From: Candidatus Nitronauta litoralis
GTDB taxonomy: Bacteria > Nitrospinota > Nitrospinia > Nitrospinales > Nitrospinaceae
Length of the DNA: 64,000 bases
Direction: 5' to 3'
Assembly (NCBI GenBank): GCA_015698285.1
Contig: CP048685.1
Coordinates: forward strand, 806,001 to 870,000
Shown: piece after piece, positions 15,418-24,686 of the stretch
Numbering within the stretch: position 1 is the first letter of the stretch
How the letters are laid out: the number at the start of each line of letters is the position of its first letter
Notes under the pieces: model-generated
What the model was told of the DNA's origin: nothing
Database searches by the model: none
What the model saw: the letters and a program-made list of their open reading frames with translations, nothing else
Made by a program: the position numbers and the translations under genes

Positions 15418-16290
15418 TCAGGCCCAGCGGGAACGAAACCGCGCCCATTTAAGAGACAGGTTTTCTTCGGGTTCCGGCAAAGGACCTGTAAACGGCGCCC
15501 CACTCTGGAGATAGGTTCGCATGAAGGCATTACTGGAGATCCCCCATTTGCGCATAAACTGGGTACGCCCATCGTTACGTTTCACACGCCCCGTGGATTT
15601 TGCCATGAAGTGAAACATCCGGCATTGCGAAACCCCTTTAAACCAGCGCACACCTGCCTGCCAGAGTTTCATGGAAAGATCGGGGTCGGAATACATCCCG
15701 GGAGAAAACTCAACGCTCAAACCCCCAACAAGTTCCCACATTTTTTTGTGAATCAAACTTGGCGGCCAGGTCGCCCCGGTCCAGTCTGCAAACGGTAATT
15801 GATCGTATTCTGCAAGCAGGCTCTTCGTATCAAGGGAATCGATGTCATCGCCAAACCGGTCTGAAAAAATGACGCAATTGTTTCCGGTATCCCGTGGTTC
15901 AATGAGAGTCCCGGAAAGATAAAACCGGTGGTCCGGTGCCTCTTTCACCGCTTCTCTCATGTAGTGGTCCCAGGCGGGGCAAACGTACATATCGTCATTG
16001 AGGTAAACCAGATAGTCCGTCGTAGCGAGTTCTGCAGCTGCGTTGACCCCGTAACAAATCCCCACGTTTTCACTGGACCAGGTATGGTCGATCTTTTGCT
16101 CCTGGGCCCAGTCCCGGGTGCCATCGGAGCCTTCGTTGATGTGTAATATGATCTGATGCGGCCAACGGGAATTGTTACGTATAGACGCGATACAGAATTT
16201 CAGATAAGGCAAATTATTCCAGGTGGGAATCAACAGGGAAAATCGGGCCTCAGGGTTCGCGCCAAATACAGTGGGAACGATGGAAGGCAT
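15418..16290 (-). CDS. Family 2 glycosyltransferase
   Basis: 290 residues with a GT-A fold: F-S-L-L-I-P-T-W-N-N near residue 17, N-E-G-S-D-G-T near residue 53 and the Y-L-N-D-D-M metal-binding motif near residue 95. The rest (W-T-G-A-T-W-P-P-S-L-I-H-K-K-M-W, then F-S-P-G-M-Y-S-D-P-D-L) matches rhamnosyl/galactosyl-transferase-type acceptor regions, but the exact sugar cannot be assigned. Its stop lies 85 bases before the next glycosyltransferase and its start directly abuts the small gene upstream (stop and start are adjacent), so these form an operon. Confidence 0.87.
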   Translation of the reverse strand: MPSIVPTVFGANPEARFSLLIPTWNNLPYLKFCIASIRNNSRWPHQIILHINEGSDGTRDWAQEQKIDHTWSSENVGICYGVNAAAELATTDYLVYLNDDMYVCPAWDHYMREAVKEAPDHRFYLSGTLIEPRDTGNNCVIFSDRFGDDIDSLDTKSLLAEYDQLPFADWTGATWPPSLIHKKMWELVGGLSVEFSPGMYSDPDLSMKLWQAGVRWFKGVSQCRMFHFMAKSTGRVKRNDGRTQFMRKWGISSNAFMRTYLQSGAPFTGPLPEPEENLSLKWARFRSRWA

Positions 16291-16584
16291 TCAGGCGATT
16301 GACTGACTTGGAGGAAGAAGTCGATTCAATTGTTCTTTGTCTTGTTCGGAACAATCCTCAAGAAACAGGAACCCAAATGTTTCCAGTCGCCAGACCAACA
16401 AATCGTAGCCCTTGAGCAGCCCCCACCAGTAGATCAAGGCATTGATCGGGTTTTTACGGTTCAAACTTCCCTGGCACAGGACAAAATCAAGAAGTTGCCG
16501 GGCTGAGCGCCGGATGAGGGGCCAGTTTCCCCTGGTTTTCAAGGCTTGATACAATTTCAACAGATTCACGATCCGTGTCATCAT
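16291..16584 (-). CDS. Small hypothetical protein in glycosyltransferase operon
   Basis: 97 residues, basic at the N-terminus and rich in leucine and tryptophan (W-W-G-L-L-K-G-Y-D-L-L-V-W). It directly abuts the glycosyltransferase downstream with no gap, suggesting translational coupling. No signal peptide or clear membrane segment, and no family recognised. It probably works with the surface-glycan enzymes; that is inference from position. Confidence 0.62.
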   Translation of the reverse strand: MMTRIVNLLKLYQALKTRGNWPLIRRSARQLLDFVLCQGSLNRKNPINALIYWWGLLKGYDLLVWRLETFGFLFLEDCSEQDKEQLNRLLPPSQSIA

Positions 16585-16711
16585 ATAAACAAATCACTTT
16601 CTCAAAATGGATCTATCTTTAGTCTGTTCTTCTATACTAATATGATTGCTAAAAGCTGTAAAGGAATCGGTCCAAATTCAATTGCCATCGGAAGAGTTCT
16701 AAGGAGAAAGT

Positions 16712-18577
16712 ATGATCCAGGCCTTTAATATGAAATTTCTCAATCAATTGATCGCTCCAGAATCAGAACTGGTCGCAAAGCACCTCGACATGATGGAGCA
16801 AATGGTTGCCATTGACAGTCGCAGCCTGGGGATCAACGAATTTCCGGGCGATCGCGAAACCCTGCCCGACATGATCGAGATTCTCGACCTGACCAGCAAT
16901 TATCTGAACGACATCGGGTTTGAAAATATAAAAGTCAACGAACCGCCAAAAGAAATGGCAGGAGCCACCCCGATTTTGATGGCCGAGATTTTTTCTTCAG
17001 CGGACAAACCCACCATCCTCATGTACGCCCATCTGGACAAGCAGCCCTATATGGACGACGGCAATTTTAAACAGTGGGGTGGTGTGTCCCCTACCAGGCT
17101 TTTGTGGAATGAGGATCGGTCACGGGCGCAGGGGCGCGGAGCTGCCGATGATCTTAGCGGTGTCATTGCTATCGGCATGGCAGCGGAAGCGATGATAAAA
17201 ATGTCCGGTGGCAACCCGGGCAAAATTGACGAACAAACCCGTAAAAAACTTCCCTGTAACCTGAAGGTCATCTTTGAAACAGAAGAAGAGTCGGGCTCCA
17301 TTTCCCTGATCGATCAGATTTTGCAGAACAAGTCATTCTTTGACGATTGCGATTGCGTCATCATCACAGACGTGTTGAATCCAGACACAGGAGTGCCCGG
17401 ACTCACCACCTCCCTGCGCGGAATAGTTCAGATATGTGTGACCACAGAAAAAAAAGATCCCTCCTCAAAACTTTGCGAACAGACCGCGATGTACAAGTTA
17501 CTGGCCACACTGATCACCAGCGATCATTCGCTTAATGTAAAAGGAATCGCTGAAAAAGACATCCCCGTATCACCAGAAGAGCGTGAAGGCTATTCCCGGG
17601 TACCGACAACACTCGCAAAACAGCGGGAGGCGGGAGGATTGTTGTCAAAAACCAGGTTGACGGTTCCCGAAACAGCAGTCGACATAATCCAGAATCAGCT
17701 ACGAAAATCCTATGCCAATGTTCGACCGGGGCATCGGGTCGCAGGAGGTGTCTTGTTCGGTTCGGCTGGGGCCCGTATTTCTTTTCCTCTGAAACAGGGG
17801 AGTGATGTGAAAGCCCTGGCGGAAGCCTTAAAAAAACATCTGGAAGAGCACAATTCTTACCAATTGAAAATTTCACTCGATCCGGTAGAAACAAGTTCCC
17901 GGAATGCGGTTTTCGATGTGATCTTCAAGTCTTCGGACAAGGCACCGCATTCAGGGGTGGTCGGCGGCCCCATGCCAGTTCCTGAATTACTTTTGGCCCG
18001 GTGGATAGACCAGTTGATTTTGAATAATGGACAGATTGCCCCTGAAAACATTGAAAAGTTCACCAACCCGGACCAGATAATAGAGGTCCAATCCCTGCAT
18101 GTAGAAAGCGATGGCCAGCGCTGGACGTTTGACAATCCATCTGCAAAGGCCCTGGTGGAAATCCGCCTCGCTCCCGGAAATACAGAGGATTCTGGCCGAA
18201 AAGCCCTCACAGAGCATTTGCAGGAGCAAGTACCGACAGGATTTTCCCTTAATCTGGATCAGGACAAGGGTGGATCACCCTGGATAACATCTATAGACTC
18301 ACCTGTTTTTAATAAGATGCTGGATAGCTTGAGTGAGGGCTTTGGAAAGCCTTCCTGCCTGTATGGTTGCGGAGGTTCGATCCCCTTTGTCGCCAAATTA
18401 ATGGATGCCCTGGGCGATATCGCCCCGCTCTGCATTGGTGCTTACGATCCCGCCTGCCGGATGCACGAACCGGGAGAATCCCTGTCAATGGTCGATTTAT
18501 TAGGGTGTACACGCTCTATGGTGCATTTTTTCTGGAAAATTCAGGAAGAAACTCCTTCAAATATCCAGAATAGGTGA
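16712..18577 (+). CDS. M20-family metallopeptidase (dipeptidase-like)
   Basis: 621 residues. The M20 zinc-peptidase pattern is present: M-Y-A-H-L-D-K-Q-P (first zinc His with adjacent Asp), G-A-A-D-D-L-S-G (bridging Asp), F-E-T-E-E-E-S-G-S (catalytic and zinc Glu), a zinc Asp in I-T-D-V-L-N, and a late His in C-R-M-H-E-P-G-E-S. The dimerisation insert accounts for the central part. It is longer than most family members (about 450-480 residues), the extra lying between residues 250 and 400. The ATG at 16712 follows AAGGAG at good spacing. Cytosolic; substrates are probably peptides or N-acyl amino acids. Confidence 0.9.
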   Translation: MIQAFNMKFLNQLIAPESELVAKHLDMMEQMVAIDSRSLGINEFPGDRETLPDMIEILDLTSNYLNDIGFENIKVNEPPKEMAGATPILMAEIFSSADKPTILMYAHLDKQPYMDDGNFKQWGGVSPTRLLWNEDRSRAQGRGAADDLSGVIAIGMAAEAMIKMSGGNPGKIDEQTRKKLPCNLKVIFETEEESGSISLIDQILQNKSFFDDCDCVIITDVLNPDTGVPGLTTSLRGIVQICVTTEKKDPSSKLCEQTAMYKLLATLITSDHSLNVKGIAEKDIPVSPEEREGYSRVPTTLAKQREAGGLLSKTRLTVPETAVDIIQNQLRKSYANVRPGHRVAGGVLFGSAGARISFPLKQGSDVKALAEALKKHLEEHNSYQLKISLDPVETSSRNAVFDVIFKSSDKAPHSGVVGGPMPVPELLLARWIDQLILNNGQIAPENIEKFTNPDQIIEVQSLHVESDGQRWTFDNPSAKALVEIRLAPGNTEDSGRKALTEHLQEQVPTGFSLNLDQDKGGSPWITSIDSPVFNKMLDSLSEGFGKPSCLYGCGGSIPFVAKLMDALGDIAPLCIGAYDPACRMHEPGESLSMVDLLGCTRSMVHFFWKIQEETPSNIQNR

Positions 18578-18791
18578 AACCAACCGAAAAGAAATGATGG
18601 CTATCTGGTTAATTGCCTTTTTCACTCGTTTAAAATCAATAATCTTCTCTTTTAACCAAGGTCGATTTAGCTGAATGCAAATTATCGTTTTTCCAAAGGT
18701 CCTCTTGAATTCTAAAAGCAACTGAGTTTAGTATAGAAAACCGGGACTTTTCTGACTTATGAATTTACTGGATTTTTAAGGGCAAGCTGTT

Positions 18792-19778
18792 TTGGACACA
18801 CCCTCCATAGTTACAGTTAACGATAAAAGCTATCGCAGGATCAATCTGGAGTTCCTTAGCAGTTCCAGTTCCGAATCTTTCGATATTTTTTATAAAACCA
18901 ACAGTATGGGGTCGACCAAATTTGTAAAGTTCGCCAGTACCGACCCGGCCCATCAGGAAAAAGTCCACCGAATTCTGGAATCGGGAGATGCTACCCAGGA
19001 TTTTTTTATTCAAGACGACGATCTTTTCAAATACTACGCCCACGCCACCCGCACGCTCAAGACAATCGTCACCAGTGACAGCGTACCCCTGGAAGTTAAA
19101 ACCCAGAAAGTCTATGAAGTCTCGAAAAACATAATGAACGAGTTTTTCGAGCAAAATGCTTCTCCGAAAATTTTAACCGCCTCAGATGAGGTGGTCGAAA
19201 TTATGGAGCAGTGCTTTTCAGATTCGGATGTAGGGTTTTATGGAATTTCCAAATTGACGAGCAAAGATTATTACACCTACACTCACAGCGTGAACGTCGG
19301 TTTATATTGCATGACCTATGGCATCAAGATCAAACTTCCTAAAAATGAAACACGCCAACTTGGGTTGGGGGGGATGTTGCACGATGTGGGCAAATCACAA
19401 ATCCGACTGGACCTGATCAACAAGGAAGGAAAATTAACAGAAAATGAATTTGAGGAAATGAAGGAACACTCTCCTAAAGGAGAAAGTATCTTAAAAGAAT
19501 TGGATTGTTATGGAGACTGCGTGCTGCATATGGCAGGGCAGCATCATGAAAAATTCAGTGGAGGTGGTTATCCGAACGGGCTTCAAGGAGATTCGATCGC
19601 TTTTGGAGGTCGGCTTTGCAAAGTAATGGATGTTTACGACGCCTTAACCACCCGCCGTTCCTATAAAAAAGCACTCAGGCCTTACGATGCCCTCACCTTG
19701 ATGAAAAAACAAATGCTGCCTCACTTCGACCCGGAACTCCTGGATAGCTTTATTCGCCTGATGGGACCCGATTTATAA
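18792..19778 (+). CDS. HD-GYP domain c-di-GMP phosphodiesterase
   Basis: 328 residues, starting at TTG with an AAGGG ribosome site about 10 bases upstream. The N-terminal 130 residues are an unclassified region; the C-terminal HD-GYP domain contains G-G-M-L-H-D-V-G-K (the HD pair), E-E-M-K-E-H-S-P, and H-H-E-K-F-S-G-G-G-Y-P-N-G-L (GYP motif). Such enzymes hydrolyse cyclic di-GMP to GMP or pGpG. No membrane segment is seen. It is convergent with an HDOD gene, itself downstream of a diguanylate cyclase, so synthesis and breakdown enzymes cluster here. Confidence 0.92.
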   Translation: MDTPSIVTVNDKSYRRINLEFLSSSSSESFDIFYKTNSMGSTKFVKFASTDPAHQEKVHRILESGDATQDFFIQDDDLFKYYAHATRTLKTIVTSDSVPLEVKTQKVYEVSKNIMNEFFEQNASPKILTASDEVVEIMEQCFSDSDVGFYGISKLTSKDYYTYTHSVNVGLYCMTYGIKIKLPKNETRQLGLGGMLHDVGKSQIRLDLINKEGKLTENEFEEMKEHSPKGESILKELDCYGDCVLHMAGQHHEKFSGGGYPNGLQGDSIAFGGRLCKVMDVYDALTTRRSYKKALRPYDALTLMKKQMLPHFDPELLDSFIRLMGPDL

Positions 19779-19805
19779 GTCAATTGCAAAACATATGCTT
19801 CATTT

Positions 19806-20645
19806 TTATATCTGGGCCGCCACGCGGTTTGCATAATTTTTCAATTCAGACTCCCGGGCTTTCACATCCTGGAAGGAATATCCCAGAGAGGCGCACAATT
19901 CAGTCAGATATTCCGTATCTTCTTCCTCAAAACCAAGATCATCGTCAAACCCCCATTGGGCCGCCAGCCCGGCAGCGAGCTCTACCAGTTCAGGGACTCC
20001 GCTCTTCCCATTCCTGCTCTGTTTTCTTCGGGTTTTCAAGACTTCAGGAAAGCCCCAGTTTGCAGCCATGGCCAATTGGATTTCAACATGGGTGATTCCC
20101 AGAATTTCTTTTTCCACATCAAGAACGGGACGACCCTGTAATTTCGATTGCTGGAAACATTTTAAAAATGCCTCTGGCTTCAAAACGGCGAGGGAAATTT
20201 TTCCAAGATCGTGCAACAATCCGGAAGTAAAACAAACATCACTTTCAAAACCATCGAACTGTCTTCCCAAAGCTCCTGCTACCGCACCGACAGCAGCACT
20301 GTTCCGCCAGAGTCTATGGTAATCAATTCCAACACGATGAATCGCCGCATCTCCCTCAAATCTTTCAAAGATCGGAGTTGTCAGAATAATACTTTTGATC
20401 ACACCAGGGCCCAGTAAACCTGCCGCCTGCTGCAACGAACCGATCTGTGAAGGATATCCATACAAAGCGGAATTGGATACCTGCAAAACGCGCGAGGCAA
20501 TAGCCGGGTCGAACTGAATGATCTGGACGATGTTATAGTCCATGGCAGACGCTCGACTGGTTTCATCCAGCACCCGGGAAATCTGGTCCGGTAACGTTGG
20601 AAGAGAGTCGCATCCGATAAAAGGTTGCAGGTCAAGCTTCTCCAT
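19806..20645 (-). CDS. HDOD domain signalling protein
   Basis: 279 residues from the chosen ATG at 20645, which follows GGGAG; the open frame reaches 20714 inside the upstream gene but those residues are not domain-like. The HDOD fold is seen in L-P-T-L-P-D-Q-I near residue 15, S-A-L-Y-G-Y-P-S-Q-I-G-S-L-Q-Q-A-A near residue 60, and F-T-S-G-L-L-H-D-L-G-K (an HD-like remnant) near residue 125. HDOD proteins act as non-catalytic partners in signalling. The start overlaps the end of the GAF-GGDEF gene by 14 bases, so translation is coupled. Confidence 0.9.
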   Translation of the reverse strand: MEKLDLQPFIGCDSLPTLPDQISRVLDETSRASAMDYNIVQIIQFDPAIASRVLQVSNSALYGYPSQIGSLQQAAGLLGPGVIKSIILTTPIFERFEGDAAIHRVGIDYHRLWRNSAAVGAVAGALGRQFDGFESDVCFTSGLLHDLGKISLAVLKPEAFLKCFQQSKLQGRPVLDVEKEILGITHVEIQLAMAANWGFPEVLKTRRKQSRNGKSGVPELVELAAGLAAQWGFDDDLGFEEEDTEYLTELCASLGYSFQDVKARESELKNYANRVAAQI

Positions 20646-21735
20646 CGACAACTCCCACCACCGTCTGGTCGCGTCCATTTTTCTTGGCGCTGTATAGCGC
20701 GCGATCGGCCACATGGATTAAATCAGCCGGAGTTGACATCGTCTCCAGATCCAGTTGCGCAACACCGCAACTGATGGTCACTTTAAATCCTCCGAGTTCT
20801 GTTTCAAACACACGCTGGCTGATTTCTTCGCGCACTCTCTCTGCAATATTTTTGGCATTGATTTTGGAAGCCTGGGGCAGGATCAGACAAAACTCCTCTC
20901 CTCCATACCGGGCACCGGTATCATTCGAACGACAGATACTGCTGATAACCTCCCCAAGGGCAACCAAAACCTGATCACCCACCTGATGTCCATAGGTATC
21001 ATTCACTTTTTTGAAATAATCCACATCCATCATCACCACTGATAATTCGAAATTGTATCGCTTACTTCGTTCAAATTCACTTTTCAATATCTGCTGCATC
21101 TGCTGGTGGTTGATGAGAAGCGTCAGCCCATCTGTCACTGATAGCATTTCAGTTTTCTGGTAAAGCAAAGCATTACTAATGGACAAGGAAATAAACTCAA
21201 TGACATTAAGAACAAAATCCAGATCGTGAACTGAGAAAACCCCGCTTTTACTTTCATTCAGATTGATGACCCCCAGGATTTCATTTTCGATCATCAGAGG
21301 AATGCATACAAAAAAATGATTTTTGAACAACGGGTTACTCTTCCCCTTGAAGTATTTGGATTTTTTAAAATCCGGCTCGAGAATGTAACGTCCCTGCAAT
21401 ATCGCATCGTTCATGACATTGGACTGGGTTACCGGGATCTCTTTTGCATCCCCCCATCCGGGATGATTGTGGCAGGCCAGTGTTAATGTTCGTTTGTTTT
21501 TTTCATATAAAAACAGGGAAAAAAATTTCACGGAAAGAATGCCAGGAAGCTTGTGAATCAATGCTTCTTCAATATCTTCCAGGTTAAGTCGACTAATACT
21601 CTTGTGCAGATAAAGAAAATGATCAATGTTCAGAAGTGATTTACCTAGAAGCCGGTTTTGCCGCTTGAGCAATCGCTTCACCTGCTGTGACTCATGAGTG
21701 CGTTGGGATTCTGTGATTTCCAAAGTACCCTCCAA
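20632..21735 (-). CDS. GAF-GGDEF diguanylate cyclase
   Basis: 367 residues: a short coiled N-terminus, a GAF domain (about 50-185) with F-K-K-S-K-Y and V-C-I-P-L-M-I motifs, and a GGDEF domain (about 200-360). The active-site loop is Y-G-G-E-E-F and the upstream R-S-N-D is an I-site, so c-di-GMP synthesis with product inhibition is expected. The GAF domain probably senses a small ligand. No membrane segments. The HDOD gene overlaps its 3' end, and the two probably share a transcript. Confidence 0.93.
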   Translation of the reverse strand: MEGTLEITESQRTHESQQVKRLLKRQNRLLGKSLLNIDHFLYLHKSISRLNLEDIEEALIHKLPGILSVKFFSLFLYEKNKRTLTLACHNHPGWGDAKEIPVTQSNVMNDAILQGRYILEPDFKKSKYFKGKSNPLFKNHFFVCIPLMIENEILGVINLNESKSGVFSVHDLDFVLNVIEFISLSISNALLYQKTEMLSVTDGLTLLINHQQMQQILKSEFERSKRYNFELSVVMMDVDYFKKVNDTYGHQVGDQVLVALGEVISSICRSNDTGARYGGEEFCLILPQASKINAKNIAERVREEISQRVFETELGGFKVTISCGVAQLDLETMSTPADLIHVADRALYSAKKNGRDQTVVGVVDGEA

Positions 21736-22054
21736 AAAATCGCAAGCTTCCGTGAATACAAAAAATCCGTACCCTTACGATTTCCATATTAATAGATTCC
21801 CACTATAGTTAGAATGAATTAATGTCCAAAAATCAAGCAAGGAAAGCGGTCCACCCATTCTTGCGAGGGAAAATATTTTCATTATTTCATTACCTTAAAA
21901 ACTTCGTGGACACTTAACCTGGAGCACCCCTGGGAAAAAGCATCACAAAAATACGTGAAACCCTTTATTTATATGGAGTCCAGCTTTAAATCTCTTTATT
22001 GGTATCGTTTTTGCTTTATATGTATGAACACTTTGTGAAAGTCAAAATTTTGTC
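21736..22054. other. 319-base divergent intergenic region
   Basis: Separates the GAF-GGDEF gene (minus) from the AMIN-TPR gene (plus) and should contain both promoters. It is A/T rich (for example 22001-22040) with no repeat, RNA gene or clear operator that I can see. No strong ribosome site precedes the ATG at 22055. Confidence 0.35.
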
Positions 22055-24589
22055 ATGAAGCACATTAACAAATACCATAGTGGTCTCCTTTTTTTGTTCA
22101 TTTTGCAACTGACCTTGGGAACCGGATTGTTGATCGCTCAACCTGAACCGGATACCCCTGTTGCCGGAGTTCCCAGAGTAGAATCTTTGTTGATTGGGGG
22201 TCATCCCGATTACACCAGAATTTTGGTGAATCTGGACCAGCCTGCCCTCTATCAGGTGATTCCCGATTTTAACAAAAAAAAGATCATCGTTTTCCTTCCG
22301 GATGCGCAAATGGGAGAAGAACTCCAGTCTCGTAGTTTCCCTGACCGTAACCTTGAACGAATCGACGTCACTCAACTTCAGGAAGGTCTTCGTGTCACCT
22401 TCCGCCTGAAACACAAGAACACGCGGGTTTTTCATTTCGAGCAACAAATGCCCGTGGCCGCAGTGGTGCTGGATTTTCAGGGCCATGATAAACCAATTCT
22501 CCGAGCAAGGCCTGACACAGCCCCCCCTGTTGAAGAAAATTCTCGTTCAAAGAAAACTCCGCGTCGCACAAAAACAAAACCACGAAAAGAAGCGGGCGGA
22601 CTGACCGAAAGCCAGGCTCGGCAAATCGTAAAAGAAGACACAGAAAAAAAAATCAGCCAGGGGTGGGATGAATATAAAAAAGCCTTGAGCCTCTATCAGC
22701 AGGAACTGAGGACAGAAGCCCTGGAAGCATTTGATGAGTACCAGAAAAATTATCCACAAAGTCCGCTGCTTGAAAATATTTTGTTCTTGAAAGCCGAGAC
22801 TCTGTTTCAAATCAACAACCCGAAACCGTTTCCCATCTATGAAGATGTGATTACCGCTTATCAACTGGCCATGCGACGGTACCCGAAATCAAAATTTTTT
22901 GATCATGCGCTGTTCAAACTCGGTGTCATCTTTGACAACATGGACCTCCCATTAGAAGCAAGAACTCTTTACCTGCGGGGAATAGAAAACAACAAAAAGA
23001 GTCTTTACAACAAAACACGCCAATTGAAAATGGCCCAGATGCTGCTCCGGGAAAAGCGGTTTGAGGAAGCCTACAAAGCCTTTAATGAAATACTGAAAAA
23101 CGATCCTAATAACGAGGAGGCTCGGGATTCAACATTTTCAATCGCACTCAGCCTTTATGAACTCAACGATTTTGAAGCGGCCCGGATTATTTTCGAAGAT
23201 GCGTCACGCCGCTGGCCGAAACAACTGGACGAGGTTCCTGAAATCAACTATTACATGGGAGAAATATATTTCCATCAAAAGGAATATAAAAAAGCACGAA
23301 AACATTTTTTCCACTTCATCAATCTCGAACCTGAAACAGTGAGGGGGCACAAGAGCCTGAACCGCATTGGCGACTCTTACCTCATGGAGAACAAGGGACT
23401 CGCCGCCTTGTCTGTTTTTGACCGCTCACAAAAGGTAAATCCCGGCTCTGCAGAATCCCAGTACGCCCGAATCAGACTGGCCGACATTGGGGTACGCGAC
23501 CCTACCTTGCCGATCCAGGACATAATTTTTGATATCCCCGAATACTTTCGTCCGGTGGAAACCTACCAGGATGTATTCGAAAAAGCTAAAAGCCAGGACA
23601 TTCTTGCAGAAGTCACATTAAGTCGTGGCACAGCTCACCTTCAACAAAAACAATACCTGGAAGCCTTTCGGGAATTCCAGAAGTTAATTGCCTTTGAGAA
23701 AGGAAGCCGCTTTTATAAAACCGCGCGCAATTTACTGGAACAGGCCCTTGTCTTTTTAATCGACGACTATTCTGCTCAAAAAGGCTACCTGCCTATTTTG
23801 TACGCTTATAATCAATTTCGAAATTTGAACATCGGTGATGTAAGAAAAGTCGAGACGCTGCTTCAGGTAGGAGAGAGTTACCAGGCTATTGGCATGACTC
23901 GGGAAGCGTTGACATTTTATGAGCGGGTTAAAAAATCCGATCCCAACGGAGTTTACCGTGACCGCCTTTTTTTAAATCTTGGGAAAATCCATGTCGAGCA
24001 GGGGAGCTATTCAGAAGCGGAAGTGGTAGCGCGCACGTTCCTCACGAATTTCCCGCTCAGCCCAGAGGTTCCTGAAGCGATGAAAATTCTTGCAGCAGCT
24101 TACCGGGGACAGGAAAATTTTGAGGCCGCACAGGATATTTTCCAACAGTTGCTTTCCCGGGCAGATGCAGACCCTTCTGAGATCCATTATCTTTCCGGTG
24201 AGACCTGGTTTCAAAAAGGCGATCAGGAACAAGCCATCCGCGAATACGCACTGGCCATTGACCAATTCGACCGGACCCGCCCCATTGCCCCTGGCCATGT
24301 TCAGGACGCCTACTATAAACTGGGGCTGGTGCTTTACCAGGCTGGACGTTATCCGAGAGCGCTTGAAGCTCTGATTTCCGCACGCCGCTTGTTTCCAACC
24401 CATTCTCTAAGGGAGTGGGCCGATTTTCTTATCGCTGATTGTTACGACCGGCAACAAGACAAAACCAAAGCCGAAAATGAATTTAAAAATCTGATCAAGG
24501 CTTCCCCCAATGAACCTCTTTTAAAAAAGGCGGCGGAAATAGGAGCCAAAGTTCTCGACTGGGAAAAACGCCTGAAAGGGAAACTGTGA
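22055..24589 (+). CDS. AMIN-domain protein with many TPR repeats
   Basis: 844 residues: an N-terminal signal peptide (about 1-30), an AMIN-type beta domain (about 42-148; starts V-E-S-L-L-I-G-G-H-P-D-Y-T-R-I), a basic linker, and about 14 tetratricopeptide-like repeats from residue 205 to the end. AMIN domains bind peptidoglycan or localise proteins to the cell wall; TPR arrays bind partner proteins. It is likely a periplasmic scaffold in envelope or secretion-machinery assembly. It is followed after 97 bases by the NtrB-like kinase gene. Confidence 0.88.
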   Translation: MKHINKYHSGLLFLFILQLTLGTGLLIAQPEPDTPVAGVPRVESLLIGGHPDYTRILVNLDQPALYQVIPDFNKKKIIVFLPDAQMGEELQSRSFPDRNLERIDVTQLQEGLRVTFRLKHKNTRVFHFEQQMPVAAVVLDFQGHDKPILRARPDTAPPVEENSRSKKTPRRTKTKPRKEAGGLTESQARQIVKEDTEKKISQGWDEYKKALSLYQQELRTEALEAFDEYQKNYPQSPLLENILFLKAETLFQINNPKPFPIYEDVITAYQLAMRRYPKSKFFDHALFKLGVIFDNMDLPLEARTLYLRGIENNKKSLYNKTRQLKMAQMLLREKRFEEAYKAFNEILKNDPNNEEARDSTFSIALSLYELNDFEAARIIFEDASRRWPKQLDEVPEINYYMGEIYFHQKEYKKARKHFFHFINLEPETVRGHKSLNRIGDSYLMENKGLAALSVFDRSQKVNPGSAESQYARIRLADIGVRDPTLPIQDIIFDIPEYFRPVETYQDVFEKAKSQDILAEVTLSRGTAHLQQKQYLEAFREFQKLIAFEKGSRFYKTARNLLEQALVFLIDDYSAQKGYLPILYAYNQFRNLNIGDVRKVETLLQVGESYQAIGMTREALTFYERVKKSDPNGVYRDRLFLNLGKIHVEQGSYSEAEVVARTFLTNFPLSPEVPEAMKILAAAYRGQENFEAAQDIFQQLLSRADADPSEIHYLSGETWFQKGDQEQAIREYALAIDQFDRTRPIAPGHVQDAYYKLGLVLYQAGRYPRALEALISARRLFPTHSLREWADFLIADCYDRQQDKTKAENEFKNLIKASPNEPLLKKAAEIGAKVLDWEKRLKGKL

Positions 24590-24686
24590 CTCCGGCTAAA
24601 ATATTTTAAAAATTTTTCCCGATGGAACAACCTGGAAAACTTTTTAAACAATCCCCAATCAAGCAACACTCTGAATTTCCTATATA